A DNA stretch of 64,000 nucleotides from Gammaproteobacteria bacterium (GCA_026707045.1 JAPOXO010000124.1:31707-95706); one strand, 5' to 3'. Positions 27,949 to 37,255 are shown, numbered from the stretch's first letter. The notes: generated from the sequence alone by a model not told the origin. Program-made: numbers and translations.

Positions 27949-28950
27949 TTGCAGATTGGGATCATCGCCAATCCCGTGTCGGGCAATGTTGGCCGCCGAC
28001 TGACAGCTGGTGCCTCGATCTCGAGCACGCACGATAAGGTTGCAACAGTCAAAAGATTCCTTACAGGCTTTCGTGCGTGTAGTGATGCGGAAATCCACTA
28101 TTTCGACGACTTGGACCGCATCACCATATCGGCCCTCGATTCGCTAAGAATGAAAGGAGTTCGAATTGACGTCGAGCCGGACGGTACTTCAGATGATTCG
28201 ATCCGCGCATCGAGAGCACTAAAAGGAGCAAGTCTCATCGTTTCTCTTGGTGGAGATGGAACGAATCGCGCGATAGCGAAAGGTTGGAGCGATGCACCTC
28301 TCTTGCCTCTCAGCACGGGAACTAACAATGCCTTCGCGACATTCACGGAACCTACAGTTGCTGGTGTCGCCTCCGCATTCATTGCAAATCAAGCCCTACC
28401 GCTGGATTTGATCTCGATAAAAAGCAAGGTCATTCATGTAGACATTCAAGGTGAATCGGTACCTGAACTCGCCCTGGTAGATCTTGTGGGAACGAAAGAC
28501 CGATTCGTTGGTTCCAGAGCAATCGTCGATCCAACGCAGTATCTGTTTGCCTTGCTCACACTGGCTGACGCTTCCAAAGTGGGAATGGTTGGAATTGGAG
28601 GCTCACTCGAACACATTGAGCCAAATCAGGAAAATGGAGTTTTTCTCACATTCAACGAAAAATCGAGATTTGAGAAAACAGTCAAAGCGGCAGTCGCGCC
28701 CGGACTGATTCGAGAAGTCAACATAAACAGGTGCAAGATCGTGCCGTTGAGTGATCCGCTGATATGTTGCGGTCCAGCTGTACTGGCATTTGATGGTGAA
28801 CGGGACCGTTATCTTCGACCAAATCAGCAAATAACTTGTACTGTGCAACGCGATGGCCCACGATTGTTCGATGTAGAGACTACATTGAAGGAGGTTACCC
28901 GTCGCGGACTTATGCAACAAGACTACAAGAGAGTTCTCGCACATGCCTAA
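27949..28950 (+). CDS. AcoX-like protein (ATP-NAD kinase fold)
   Basis: 333-aa protein of the NAD-kinase/diacylglycerol-kinase fold, as in AcoX of acetoin operons, whose exact biochemical role is not settled. Seen: an N-terminal 'GIIANPVSGNVGRR', the nucleotide motif 'IVSLGGDGTNRAIAKGW' and 'PLLPLSTGTNNAF'. TTG start with GAGG about 8 nt before it. It lies between E1 beta (9 bases upstream) and E2 (8-base overlap), so it is translationally tied to the complex. A regulatory or cofactor-sensing job for the dehydrogenase is inference. Confidence 0.8.
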   Translation: MQIGIIANPVSGNVGRRLTAGASISSTHDKVATVKRFLTGFRACSDAEIHYFDDLDRITISALDSLRMKGVRIDVEPDGTSDDSIRASRALKGASLIVSLGGDGTNRAIAKGWSDAPLLPLSTGTNNAFATFTEPTVAGVASAFIANQALPLDLISIKSKVIHVDIQGESVPELALVDLVGTKDRFVGSRAIVDPTQYLFALLTLADASKVGMVGIGGSLEHIEPNQENGVFLTFNEKSRFEKTVKAAVAPGLIREVNINRCKIVPLSDPLICCGPAVLAFDGERDRYLRPNQQITCTVQRDGPRLFDVETTLKEVTRRGLMQQDYKRVLAHA

Positions 28951-30172
28951 GGAAATCTATCTGGTCAAAGTCGGTATGACGATGAAAGAAGGAACCGTCG
29001 ACGAGTGGTACGTGGCCGATGGACAAAGCGTTGATGTGGGAGAAGATCTCTATAGATTGGAGACCGAAAAGGTCAACATGGATGTGGAAGCGGAGATCAG
29101 CGGAACCGTGAGACACATCGCTGAAGCAGGGTCCACCTTGGAACCGGGAGATGTGATTGGTTGGATCTACGAGCCTGCAGAAGAGATACCAGACGAACTT
29201 CCCGCTGGCAAGCCCAATCGAACAATTGCCGTCGCGGAAGAGTCCGCTACCTCATCCACTGACTCAGTTGCTTCTCAAACGACATCGACACGGCGAGACC
29301 AAAAAAAGGAGAAAGAAAGACTCTTCAAGGGAGCCACCAGAATTGCTGCGTCACCTGCGGCTCGAAGATTGGCAGAAGACTTGGGTATTGAATTGGCCAA
29401 TGTAGAAGGCACGGGTCCAAAAGGTCGCATAACCCGTGAAGATGTTGAAGCGGCTCACAAGTCCTCAGCTGTAGTTCAATCTCTGAATACTGTTCCCTTG
29501 ACCGGGCTAAGAGGAACAATTGCACGTCGAATGTCAGAGAGTCTACGTGAAACTGCTCAACTGACGATGAGTATGGAAGTAGACATGGAACGTTGCATTG
29601 ATTTGAGAACGAATCTCAACGAGCAATGGAAAGATGAGAACGTGAGAGTGGCCTATACCGACCTGATTCTGGTAGCCACGGCTCGCGCCCTCAACGATCA
29701 TCCACTGTTGAATTCCCGGATCGACGGCAACCAAATAGTCCTTATGGAATCCATGAATATCGGGATTGCTGTAGCGCTGGAAGATGGACTAATCGTCCCC
29801 GTTGTGCAAGACGTGGGATCCAAGATCCTCAAAGATGTAGCAAAAGAGGCGGCCGACTTGGCACTGCGTGCTCGAAATGGGAGTCTTACCGTTGACGAAG
29901 TCAGTGACGGAACATTTACCGTGTCTTCACTTGGAATGTATGGAGTGGATTCGTTCACTCCAATTCTCAATCCTCCACAGACCGGAATACTAGGTGTAGG
30001 TGGAATTTACGACGGCATCCGATGGATTGACGACAAACCGATTAAGAATCGGAAACTGAAACTCTCGCTGACGTGGGATCATCGTGTAGTTGACGGATCG
30101 CCTGCTGCGGAATTTCTTGCAAGTATTCGCGAACGGCTTGAACAACCAGAAGGCTTATATACCGTAGACTAA
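28943..30172 (+). CDS. acoC: Dihydrolipoamide acyltransferase (E2) of the acetoin/2-oxoacid dehydrogenase
   Basis: E2 core enzyme of 409 aa. It has one lipoyl domain with Lys43 in 'LETEKVNMDVEAE', an Ala/Ser/Thr- and Lys-rich linker (about 88-125), a peripheral-subunit-binding domain ('SPAARRLAEDLGIELANVEG' region, 'GPKGRITREDVEA'), and the catalytic domain ending in 'SLTWDHRVVDGSPAAEFL' with His and Asp of the acyltransferase site. The presence of the binding domain implies a separate E3, but no dihydrolipoamide dehydrogenase gene follows. The gene overlaps acoX by 8 bases and is the last of the operon. Confidence 0.9.
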   Translation: MPKEIYLVKVGMTMKEGTVDEWYVADGQSVDVGEDLYRLETEKVNMDVEAEISGTVRHIAEAGSTLEPGDVIGWIYEPAEEIPDELPAGKPNRTIAVAEESATSSTDSVASQTTSTRRDQKKEKERLFKGATRIAASPAARRLAEDLGIELANVEGTGPKGRITREDVEAAHKSSAVVQSLNTVPLTGLRGTIARRMSESLRETAQLTMSMEVDMERCIDLRTNLNEQWKDENVRVAYTDLILVATARALNDHPLLNSRIDGNQIVLMESMNIGIAVALEDGLIVPVVQDVGSKILKDVAKEAADLALRARNGSLTVDEVSDGTFTVSSLGMYGVDSFTPILNPPQTGILGVGGIYDGIRWIDDKPIKNRKLKLSLTWDHRVVDGSPAAEFLASIRERLEQPEGLYTVD

Positions 30173-30201
30173 TCTTCAGAACCCAAAAGTTTCTCTTTAT
30201 C

Positions 30202-30239
30202 GACACAGCGATTTGCCTGTGTTCTCGTTCAGTTTTTGT
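30202..30239 (+). terminator. Possible terminator after the aco operon
   Basis: A 7-bp stem, GACACAG (30202-30208) with CTGTGTT (30217-30223), has an 8-nt loop and is followed by a broken T-rich tract that ends in TTTTT at about 30233. The spacing to the T-run is longer than ideal, so this is a weak intrinsic terminator candidate. Confidence 0.35.
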
Positions 30240-30302
30240 TGGACTAACCTACTCTTCAGAGCGATTGTTAACTTGGGCGGGTCAGACGGTTCGTCATCGT
30301 TC

Positions 30303-30332
30303 TTGACAGATGTACTTGGTTTGAACTAGAAT
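30303..30332 (+). promoter_or_regulatory. Sigma-70-type promoter of feoAB
   Basis: TTGACA (30303-30308, perfect -35) and TAGAAT (30327-30332, 5 of 6 for -10) are 18 bp apart and end about 38 bases before the feoA ATG. This is the clearest promoter in the window. Confidence 0.65.
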
Positions 30333-30335
30333 CTA

Positions 30336-30354
30336 AATAAGAATAATTCGCAAT
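30336..30354 (+). promoter_or_regulatory. Possible Fur site at feoAB
   Basis: AATAAGAATAATTCGCAAT, directly after the -10, matches the 19-bp Fur consensus at about 10 of 19 positions by hand alignment, mainly in the left half. feo operons are commonly Fur-controlled and the position would block transcription start. Weak match, so only a candidate. Confidence 0.28.
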
Positions 30355-30370
30355 CGCATTCTCATTTGGC

Positions 30371-30598
30371 ATGAAGTCTTTAAACGAACTGCGTCCCGGG
30401 CAATCAGCTACGGTTGTCGGATATACCAGCAACTCCAACCATACAAGAAGGCTGAAGAGCTTGGGCCTAGTTCCAGGCACCACTATTACTGTTGAACGCT
30501 TCGCCCCTCTTGGAGACCCGCTTCAGATAATTTTTCGAGGGTACAGCTTGGGTGTCAGAAGCAAAGAGGTTGCTTGCATCACTGTCAAACCACACTAG
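30371..30598 (+). CDS. feoA: Ferrous iron transport protein A
   Basis: Small 75-aa cytosolic SH3-like protein, the usual FeoA length. Typical residues: 'LRPGQSATVVGY', 'RRLKSLGLVPGTTITVERFAPLGDP' (in part LKSLGLVPGTTI) and 'FRGYSLGVRSKEVACI'. FeoA supports Fe(II) uptake by FeoB. It ends 6 bases before feoB; no feoC follows. Confidence 0.93.
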   Translation: MKSLNELRPGQSATVVGYTSNSNHTRRLKSLGLVPGTTITVERFAPLGDPLQIIFRGYSLGVRSKEVACITVKPH

Positions 30599-30604
30599 CT
30601 TTGC

Positions 30605-32695
30605 GTGACAACCATTGCGTTGGTGGGCAACCCCAATAGCGGCAAGTCCACACTCTTTAATGAATTAACAAAAAGCCATCAAAAAATAGGCAACTGGCCC
30701 GGTGTAACGGTCGAGAAAAAGTCCGGCTGGTTCAGCCACGAAAGTAGACGGATTGAGGTCATTGATCTACCTGGCCTCTACGACATCAACCTGACCGAGT
30801 CTAGCATTGGCGAAGACGAGCGTCTGGTTAGGCAATTCCTGACTGAACACAAAGCCGATGTCTATGTGAACATCGTTGACGGCAACAGCATTCAACGAGG
30901 ATTGTTCCTGACTACCCAACTCCTCGAACTTGGCGTACCAGTAGTGGTTGTGCTGACGATGATGGACGTTGCTCGTCGCAACAAGGTTCAAGTTGATGCC
31001 GGCTACCTGAGTAATCGTTTGAACTGTCCCGTAGTCGAAGTTGCCGCCAAGAAACGCAAAGGTCTTGATGCTCTTCGCGACGCTATCGATGCAGCGACAA
31101 ATAGCTCTTTCAAGGGGCTCGAATCAGATGACTTGCGTTATGAGTTCGTTGATGAAATAGCAGTTGAAGCACTCAATCGACCGCAGAACAAAGCCAATAT
31201 ATCCAGTCTGCTGGACAAGATCGTTCTCAATCGCATTTTTGCATTTCCGATTTTTCTCGTGGTCATGTATCTGATGTTCTTCTTTGCGATAAACGTCGGA
31301 TCAGTTTTTATTGATTTCTTCGATCTCGTGGGCGGAGTCCTGTTTGTCGAGGGGCCAAACCTTCTTCTTTCCAATATCAACACACCAGATTGGCTCAGAG
31401 CTCTCATTTGTCATGGCATTGGTGGTGGTATCCAGCTTGTCGCAACTTTTATTCCTGTGATCGGAACGCTATTTCTGGCCATGACGCTTCTAGAAGATAG
31501 TGGCTACATGAGCCGTATTGCCTTCATCCTTGACAAGCCAATGAAGAGAATCGGAGTGCCGGGCGAAGCTTTTGTGCCTCTGATAGTAGGATTCGGGTGC
31601 AACGTTCCTTCCGTCATGGGTGTTAGGAACTTGAGGAGCCGGCCAGACCGAATACTGGCAACCATCATGGCTCCATTTATGTCCTGCGGAGCTCGCTTGA
31701 CTGTGTACGCACTGTTTGCTGTTGCATTTTTTCCAAGGAATGGCCAAAACATAGTCTTCGCGCTGTATTTGCTGGGTATTGCAGTCGCAATCGGCTCAGC
31801 GTGGTGTGTACGAAAGCACCTTGTGCATCAATCATCACAGTCCTTTTCTCACGAACTGCCTTCGTATCACCTGCCTACCTTTCGAGGAATGTTCATCCAC
31901 ACTTGGCATCGTTTGAAAGGTTTCGTCCTTCGAGCCGGCAAGGCAATTGTGCTCGTCGTAGTCGTCTTGAACATGGCTAGTACGATCGGAACCGATGGCT
32001 CAATTGGCAACGACAACAAGGAGAACTCAGTACTTTCATCGATTGGTCGATTCATAACTCCAGCCTTTCATCCTATGGGGGTAGACAAAGAAAACTGGCC
32101 AGCGACCGTTGGGATTTTCACTGGTATGTTTGCCAAGGAGGTGGTAGTCGGCACATTGGACACTCTGTACACACCACCAACGAGTTCTGATGATGAATTC
32201 GACCTAGGTGGAACTCTTAAGGATGCGTTCACTTCTATACCGAACAACCTTAGCGACTTGGGAGGATCCATTTCCGATCCGCTTGGAATTGCGATAGAAG
32301 CCGAGGAGAGTCTGGAGAGTGCCGCTTCAAGCCATCAAGTGGAAATCAACACGATAGAGGCGATGAAATCGCTTTTCCACGGTCAACTTGGCGCGTTCTC
32401 ATATCTGGTTTTCATACTTCTATATATGCCCTGTGTTGCAACGATAGGGGCAATCTACAAAGAGCTAGGAGCTTTCTGGGCTGCATTTAGCACGGTCTGG
32501 AGCGTAGTGATCGCATATTCAGCCGCGGTCAGCTGCTATCAGTTGGGAATGCTCGGTACAACTCCCGTTCAATCATTACTAACTTTGGGACTCACCGTCT
32601 TGCTCGCTTGTGCTGCCTTTGGGCTTCTTATCTTCTGGGGGCGCAAGCAAGCACCAGCTGAAGACCGAATGATTCCGGTTGCACAAATACAGTAA
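30605..32695 (+). CDS. feoB: Ferrous iron transporter B (GTPase-permease)
   Basis: Inner-membrane Fe(II) transporter with an N-terminal G domain and C-terminal permease, 696 aa, slightly shorter than E. coli FeoB (773). G1 is 'GNPNSGKS' at 8-15, the switch region 'NWPGVTVEKKSG', and G3 'DLPGLYD' at 54-60. G4 reads Thr118-Met-Met-Asp121 where E. coli has Asn-Met-Leu-Asp; this Asn normally helps guanine specificity. The permease has the Gate-type motifs 'FGCNVPSVMG' (conserved Cys) and 'APFMSCGARLTVYAL' (second Cys), and 'GMFAKEVVVGTLDTLY'. GTG start, 6 bases after feoA. Likely iron-regulated through the upstream promoter region. Confidence 0.95.
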   Translation: MTTIALVGNPNSGKSTLFNELTKSHQKIGNWPGVTVEKKSGWFSHESRRIEVIDLPGLYDINLTESSIGEDERLVRQFLTEHKADVYVNIVDGNSIQRGLFLTTQLLELGVPVVVVLTMMDVARRNKVQVDAGYLSNRLNCPVVEVAAKKRKGLDALRDAIDAATNSSFKGLESDDLRYEFVDEIAVEALNRPQNKANISSLLDKIVLNRIFAFPIFLVVMYLMFFFAINVGSVFIDFFDLVGGVLFVEGPNLLLSNINTPDWLRALICHGIGGGIQLVATFIPVIGTLFLAMTLLEDSGYMSRIAFILDKPMKRIGVPGEAFVPLIVGFGCNVPSVMGVRNLRSRPDRILATIMAPFMSCGARLTVYALFAVAFFPRNGQNIVFALYLLGIAVAIGSAWCVRKHLVHQSSQSFSHELPSYHLPTFRGMFIHTWHRLKGFVLRAGKAIVLVVVVLNMASTIGTDGSIGNDNKENSVLSSIGRFITPAFHPMGVDKENWPATVGIFTGMFAKEVVVGTLDTLYTPPTSSDDEFDLGGTLKDAFTSIPNNLSDLGGSISDPLGIAIEAEESLESAASSHQVEINTIEAMKSLFHGQLGAFSYLVFILLYMPCVATIGAIYKELGAFWAAFSTVWSVVIAYSAAVSCYQLGMLGTTPVQSLLTLGLTVLLACAAFGLLIFWGRKQAPAEDRMIPVAQIQ

Positions 32696-32742
32696 ACCGA
32701 CACCCTGACATTGGTCAGTCGGAAGTCTAGCGAATCATCGGA

Positions 32743-33837
32743 TTAGAGGTTCTGAAGGAACTTCACAGCCTGTGACTTTCTCTTTTCCCTTGCTAAATCC
32801 AAGGGTGTACGCCCGTCGTTATCCATAGCTCTCAGTTCGCCCCCATGGTCGAGAATATTCTGAAGCAATTCTGGTTTGCAGCCTCTTTCAGCGGCGATGT
32901 GCAGAGCAGTTTTGCCTGCGGGGTCCCGATGAGCGACGCTAGCTCCATGGTCCAGCAACCAGGGAACAAGCTTGGTTCTTCGAAAAATCAGTAGATCCTG
33001 GATCGGAGTGCGGCCAGCAAATTCAAGATTCCAATCTGCTTTGTGTTGATGCAGTAGTTCAACAATTTCCAAGTCGCCTAAATAGGTCGCTGCAAAAGTA
33101 GCCGGATTTGGACTTGCACCCTTCTTCAATAAAAGTCGGATCAGTTCAAGGTTTTGAGAGTGTGCAACCGCATACCACAAAGGTGTGGCTTCGAACATCT
33201 CACCTTCATCTGGAATTACTTCTACGGAATCTACTTCATACCCATTACTAAGCAGCAGTCTTGCGCACTCAAGGGATGCCGCCGCCCCTTCTTCGCGCCA
33301 CATTCCCGATAGTCCCACATAGTGCAAAGGAGATCGGCCACTGTGATCCTCGCGTGAACTAGATGGATTCTTGCTGACAAAGTGGTCAAGCGATGACTTG
33401 TCGTAGAGTGCCGCAGCACTAAAGATGTCGGAGGGGTCCCGATGAGGTCGCAGCACGTCGACTAAAGGAAGTAGAGGTCCAACAGTTGCGTACGCTAGCG
33501 GAGTTAGATTCATCGGTCCGGCGCTTATGTTTGGTTTTGCACCGCGATCCAAGAGCAGAGACAACGACCTCGAATGCCCTTCGTGTTTGGGGATTGTTTT
33601 GTGGTATTGCGCGATTCGAGTAAGAGGTGTGTGTCGCGAAGCCGTACCTGCCACTTGATTAGGGTCTGCTCCGGCGTCAACCAATAGCTCAATGCAAGCA
33701 CTGTTGCCATAGAAGGCAGCATCGCACAGAGGCTTCCAATGTCCAGCGACCGCGGGATTCGTACGCAACTCAGCCCGAACCTCCGTCAAATTGCCGGTCG
33801 CTATTGCTGTACAGATCTTCTTGTACTGAATGCGCAT
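32743..33837 (-). CDS. Ankyrin-repeat protein (364 aa)
   Basis: Second ankyrin protein. Repeats cover nearly the whole chain: 'PLCDAAFYGNSACIELLVDA' near residue 40, 'HTPLTRIAQYHK', 'TPLWYAVAHSQNLELIRLLL', 'GKTALHIAAERGCKPELLQ' and 'GRTPLDLAREKRKS' at the end. No signal peptide, so presumably cytoplasmic. It begins 17 bases after the DUF418 membrane-protein gene and is likely cotranscribed with it. The partner is unknown. Confidence 0.85.
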   Translation of the reverse strand: MRIQYKKICTAIATGNLTEVRAELRTNPAVAGHWKPLCDAAFYGNSACIELLVDAGADPNQVAGTASRHTPLTRIAQYHKTIPKHEGHSRSLSLLLDRGAKPNISAGPMNLTPLAYATVGPLLPLVDVLRPHRDPSDIFSAAALYDKSSLDHFVSKNPSSSREDHSGRSPLHYVGLSGMWREEGAAASLECARLLLSNGYEVDSVEVIPDEGEMFEATPLWYAVAHSQNLELIRLLLKKGASPNPATFAATYLGDLEIVELLHQHKADWNLEFAGRTPIQDLLIFRRTKLVPWLLDHGASVAHRDPAGKTALHIAAERGCKPELLQNILDHGGELRAMDNDGRTPLDLAREKRKSQAVKFLQNL

Positions 33838-33853
33838 CGGAAGTCAACCGTTA

Positions 33854-35158
33854 CTAACGCATCGATATAGTTTTCTGAGCGAGCTTTCCGTAGGTGAGTT
33901 TCCGCCATAACCACTCTAAAGGGCCGTACTTGAACTTCGAGAGCCACCAAGGACTATAGAGAAGCTGTGCAATCCAAATACTGGCTACCACGATGTACAT
34001 TTGGGCGATTCCCAATGAACCGAAGAGCCCAAACCCAATAAATATCGTGTTGCAGATCAGCGTATGCATCACGTAGTTCGTCAGTGCCATTCGACCAACA
34101 GCTGCTAGCGAGTTGCGAACAATGGACCAGATTTGCAGCTTGCAGATCAACATCACGACTCCAATGTAGCCTAACCCCGTTGCAATTCGACCTATGTCGT
34201 ACGTCCAAAAGAAGTAGGCAACCCAAAAGTCATTCGCAAATGAGTAAGAGATCTCCCAGAGGTTTACCGAATAACCAACAGCGAGTCCTCCAATAGCCAT
34301 GCATACGTAGAACCTCAAGGAACGAGAAGCATCCAGAACTCGCCATCGGTAGAGAGCCATTCCGATAAGCATGAGCATCAACACATCCCAGAAGAGCATC
34401 ACGATTGTGTTTACGGTCTGGTTCTTGAAAGAGATTTCCGCATTAGGAATAAACGCTGATACAAAACCAGAACTTCGTTCTTCAATCTCTTGCTGTACAT
34501 ACTCAGGGTCTACATGTCCCATTGTCATTTGAAAATCTTCAAACTGCTCTTCAGTCATATTCAATCGTTCAGCTGCGTCGGGACTGTCTGCAAATCCTTC
34601 CATTAATGCCATAGAAAACATGAGCAATATTCGAACTAGAGCCAGCACCGCAAAAATGATGCCCGCCAAAGTAAGCAGCTTTCGTGGCGTCCAGTCGCGC
34701 ATGAAATATAGGAGCAATCCTGCCAATCCGTAATGGAAGAGAATGTCGCCAGGCCAGAAAAGTATGTAGGCGTCTATCAGGCCGAAAGCAATTAGCCAGA
34801 GAGTACGGCGGTAGTAGAGACGTTTGCCAAATATCGCTCTTTCGCTTGCCATAATGCGGCTCGTGAAAAGGATGACTCCTGCGCCAAAGAGCATTGAAAA
34901 AATCGCTCGCTGAGAACCCTCTAACGCAAACCAAGCAACAAAGTAGGCAATCCAGTCGGCTTGGCTAAGTGGACCCATAACCGAGGGATTAAGGGATGCC
35001 ATCGAAGGAAGTGCAAAACCGAAAATATTGATCGACAAGATTCCAAGTACCGCAACACCTCTCAACACATCAATGGAGTCGATACGTTCGGATGTGCCGA
35101 CGGGGCCCAAGACCTGAGCGGATTTGATCTCAGCACTAGAAGCGGACTCAGTATTCAT
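33854..35158 (-). CDS. DUF418 family membrane protein
   Basis: Polytopic inner-membrane protein of 434 aa with about 9-10 hydrophobic helices. The N-terminus carries the family hallmark 'RIDSIDVLRGVAVLGILSIN' and the C-terminal DUF418 domain shows 'AAVGRMALTNYVMHTLIC' and 'SPWWLSKFKYGPLEWLWRKL'. Many such proteins (YeiB-like) are described as putative transporters or acyltransferase-like; the function is not established. The ankyrin gene downstream follows closely. Confidence 0.88.
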   Translation of the reverse strand: MNTESASSAEIKSAQVLGPVGTSERIDSIDVLRGVAVLGILSINIFGFALPSMASLNPSVMGPLSQADWIAYFVAWFALEGSQRAIFSMLFGAGVILFTSRIMASERAIFGKRLYYRRTLWLIAFGLIDAYILFWPGDILFHYGLAGLLLYFMRDWTPRKLLTLAGIIFAVLALVRILLMFSMALMEGFADSPDAAERLNMTEEQFEDFQMTMGHVDPEYVQQEIEERSSGFVSAFIPNAEISFKNQTVNTIVMLFWDVLMLMLIGMALYRWRVLDASRSLRFYVCMAIGGLAVGYSVNLWEISYSFANDFWVAYFFWTYDIGRIATGLGYIGVVMLICKLQIWSIVRNSLAAVGRMALTNYVMHTLICNTIFIGFGLFGSLGIAQMYIVVASIWIAQLLYSPWWLSKFKYGPLEWLWRKLTYGKLAQKTISMR

Positions 35159-35256
35159 CTCAATTGCTCTCTCGATTAACCGGTTTAAAACTCAAACCAA
35201 TGACCATTACGTTTATTCGTGAGACAAAATCTAACAGCTAGTTCCAAACGACAGTC

Positions 35257-36249
35257 TCATATATTCCAGTTGCTCCACATGTTGTCGTCTGTCACAGCAA
35301 CATCTTCGCGAAAATTGCGAGTGTCCACCCAGTATTGATATAGAGGTCCCGGACCATACTGGAGATCGTCATAGTAGGACAGTCCCACCCGCTGGTAGTC
35401 GCAGGGAATCAGTATTCGTACAACTGGACTCTTTTCTGTGGCTGAATGATTGATTCCAGCTGAATGCAGCAATCGGGGATGCCAAAAAACTACATCACCT
35501 GCGTGACCGCAAAATTCGACAGGAACGGTATCTCTCAAGACTTGGTCGCGCACTTGAGCGAATCGCTTCGCGTTTTCTTCTGTAATGTGGCTTCCGTGGA
35601 CATAGTCCCAGCACTGATGAAGCCGAGTGTGAGACCCCGGCCAGACCACAAACCCTCCACAGTGCGGGGGAACGTCGTCGGCAAACACCATTGCGGACAA
35701 CTGTGATGCCATGTAGTCACCATGCGGTCCTAATGACCAATCTTCTTCTGGTGGTTTGGGAAAAATCGCATAGACACCCCTTACTCTTCGCGCGAATTCT
35801 ATTGGCGACCCTAACATTGAAGAAGCAACGGTTCTTATACCGGGATGATTGGCGATTTGATCCACAAGAAAAGACTGAGTACCTAGTCCATTCGTTCCAC
35901 GAGAACGCATTTTCCAGTTCCCACGATGCAAGCGACCAACTTGGTCTACATATTGCTCAAGCCACTTTTCATGTGGACAGTCGATCCATGTATTGGGGTC
36001 GTCGCGACACAAAATGCCTCGTGGCACGTTTTTCCAAAGAAGATCTACCGCTCCGCTCAGGGCGTTGCTGTCGTCTACAAGTCCCCGTTTGACTAGGAAG
36101 CCATGTTCCACAAAGTATGCAATTTCGTCGGTGTTGGGGTGCCAACTTCGAGTCGATTCCGAGAAGTCAGAGTAAATCTTCGGTTCGCGAAGGCGTACGT
36201 CTTTTGCAACCGGCTGTCCCGATGCGTGTCCTTGGTTGTACTCGTTCAA
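35257..36249 (-). CDS. Phytanoyl-CoA dioxygenase (PhyH) family protein
   Basis: Fe(II)/2-oxoglutarate oxygenase of the PhyH family, 330 aa. The iron triad is visible: H-x-D in 'LGPHGDYMAS' and the distal His in 'HPRLLHSAGINH', with the 2-oxoglutarate-binding Arg probably in 'PVVRILIPCDYQR'. It hydroxylates an unknown small molecule. The frame starts at a TTG without a clear ribosome site, so the true N-terminus may be slightly shorter. It stands alone between DUF418 and the MerR-TPR gene. A second PhyH-family gene is at 48.9 kb, with low similarity. Confidence 0.88.
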   Translation of the reverse strand: MNEYNQGHASGQPVAKDVRLREPKIYSDFSESTRSWHPNTDEIAYFVEHGFLVKRGLVDDSNALSGAVDLLWKNVPRGILCRDDPNTWIDCPHEKWLEQYVDQVGRLHRGNWKMRSRGTNGLGTQSFLVDQIANHPGIRTVASSMLGSPIEFARRVRGVYAIFPKPPEEDWSLGPHGDYMASQLSAMVFADDVPPHCGGFVVWPGSHTRLHQCWDYVHGSHITEENAKRFAQVRDQVLRDTVPVEFCGHAGDVVFWHPRLLHSAGINHSATEKSPVVRILIPCDYQRVGLSYYDDLQYGPGPLYQYWVDTRNFREDVAVTDDNMWSNWNI

Positions 36250-36349
36250 CGCCGCTAATTCGTTCGCAATTGAAAACTATGCTACTGCCTGAGGTTGCAA
36301 TGCGCAATGAAGACATCTTCCGCACAGATCTGTCCAAGCGCTGACCCGT

Positions 36350-37255
36350 CTAGTCGTGAAGCTGATCTTCCAGCTCTTTTGATCTCTTCAGGTGCCTTTG
36401 TGCAGAGACCTCATCGCCCATTAGTTCGAAGATTCGCGATAAGTTATGGTGTGCCGCCGACATATTGGGTGCGTTCCGATAATGCTCCATCGCTAGCTCA
36501 TACTCTTCGAGGGTGTCAAAGATCGTTCCTAGGTTGTAGCTCGCCAGTTCGCTGCTTGGGGACAGCTGCAATGCCTTCTCGTACAATCGTTTTGCGTCGG
36601 GCAGTTTCTCATCCAATTGAAGCAATCTGCCTAGGTTGAGGTAAGCATTTGTGTTGGTTTCGTCGAGTCGAATCGCTTCTCGATACGCACGATCAGCCCG
36701 CTTAGGTTCCTTTACGGACTCCAGCTCCATTCCGATGTTAAACCAATCCTGACTCGTCAGGTTTTCTTTCTTCAGGCTTTGATCCAAGTCTTTCAGCAAG
36801 GACCTGAGCCCTGCTTCTTTGACTGGAAACTCTTGTATGTTTCCCTTGTATGTATCGTCCTCAGGTTCAAAATTGAGTAAAGTCTGACCAGTCTCCGGGT
36901 TCCATATTGATTTGCGCTCGCGAACCACAATCTCAGAACCAAGCGATTGAACGTTTATTGCCGATATCGGTTGCAGAGGCGAGTGTGCTTGTAGAGCGGA
37001 GATGCCTCTTAGGATCTTTGCCATGGACACATTTCGGTCCAACATGCTCCTGATGCGCCGCAGAACAACAATGTCTTGAAAAGAGAATTGGTATCGATTG
37101 CCCGGGCCACGACGAGGATTTACGATTCCTTTGCGGGCAACATGCCGCACTTGCGCCGTGGTCAGAGACGATAACCGGGCTGCATCGGCAGTTGTCGTAG
37201 CCTTGATCTCGCCTGGTCTCACGTCAGTCTCGGCATAACCTACGTTGGACGACAT
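36350..37255 (-). CDS. MerR-type helix-turn-helix protein fused to TPR repeats
   Basis: 301-aa putative regulator. Residues about 22-95 form a MerR-like winged helix-turn-helix ('LTTAQVRHVARKGIVNPRRG', then 'FQDIVVLRRIRSMLDRNVSM'). The middle (about 95-150) is a small unassigned domain. Residues about 165-295 are tetratricopeptide repeats ('YREAIRLDETNTNAYLNLGR', 'YEKALQLSPSSELASYNLG', 'YRNAPNMSAAHHNLSRIF'). No metal-binding cysteines like those of metal-sensing MerR proteins are present, so the TPR part probably receives the signal through a protein partner. The target genes are unknown. Confidence 0.82.
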   Translation of the reverse strand: MSSNVGYAETDVRPGEIKATTTADAARLSSLTTAQVRHVARKGIVNPRRGPGNRYQFSFQDIVVLRRIRSMLDRNVSMAKILRGISALQAHSPLQPISAINVQSLGSEIVVRERKSIWNPETGQTLLNFEPEDDTYKGNIQEFPVKEAGLRSLLKDLDQSLKKENLTSQDWFNIGMELESVKEPKRADRAYREAIRLDETNTNAYLNLGRLLQLDEKLPDAKRLYEKALQLSPSSELASYNLGTIFDTLEEYELAMEHYRNAPNMSAAHHNLSRIFELMGDEVSAQRHLKRSKELEDQLHD

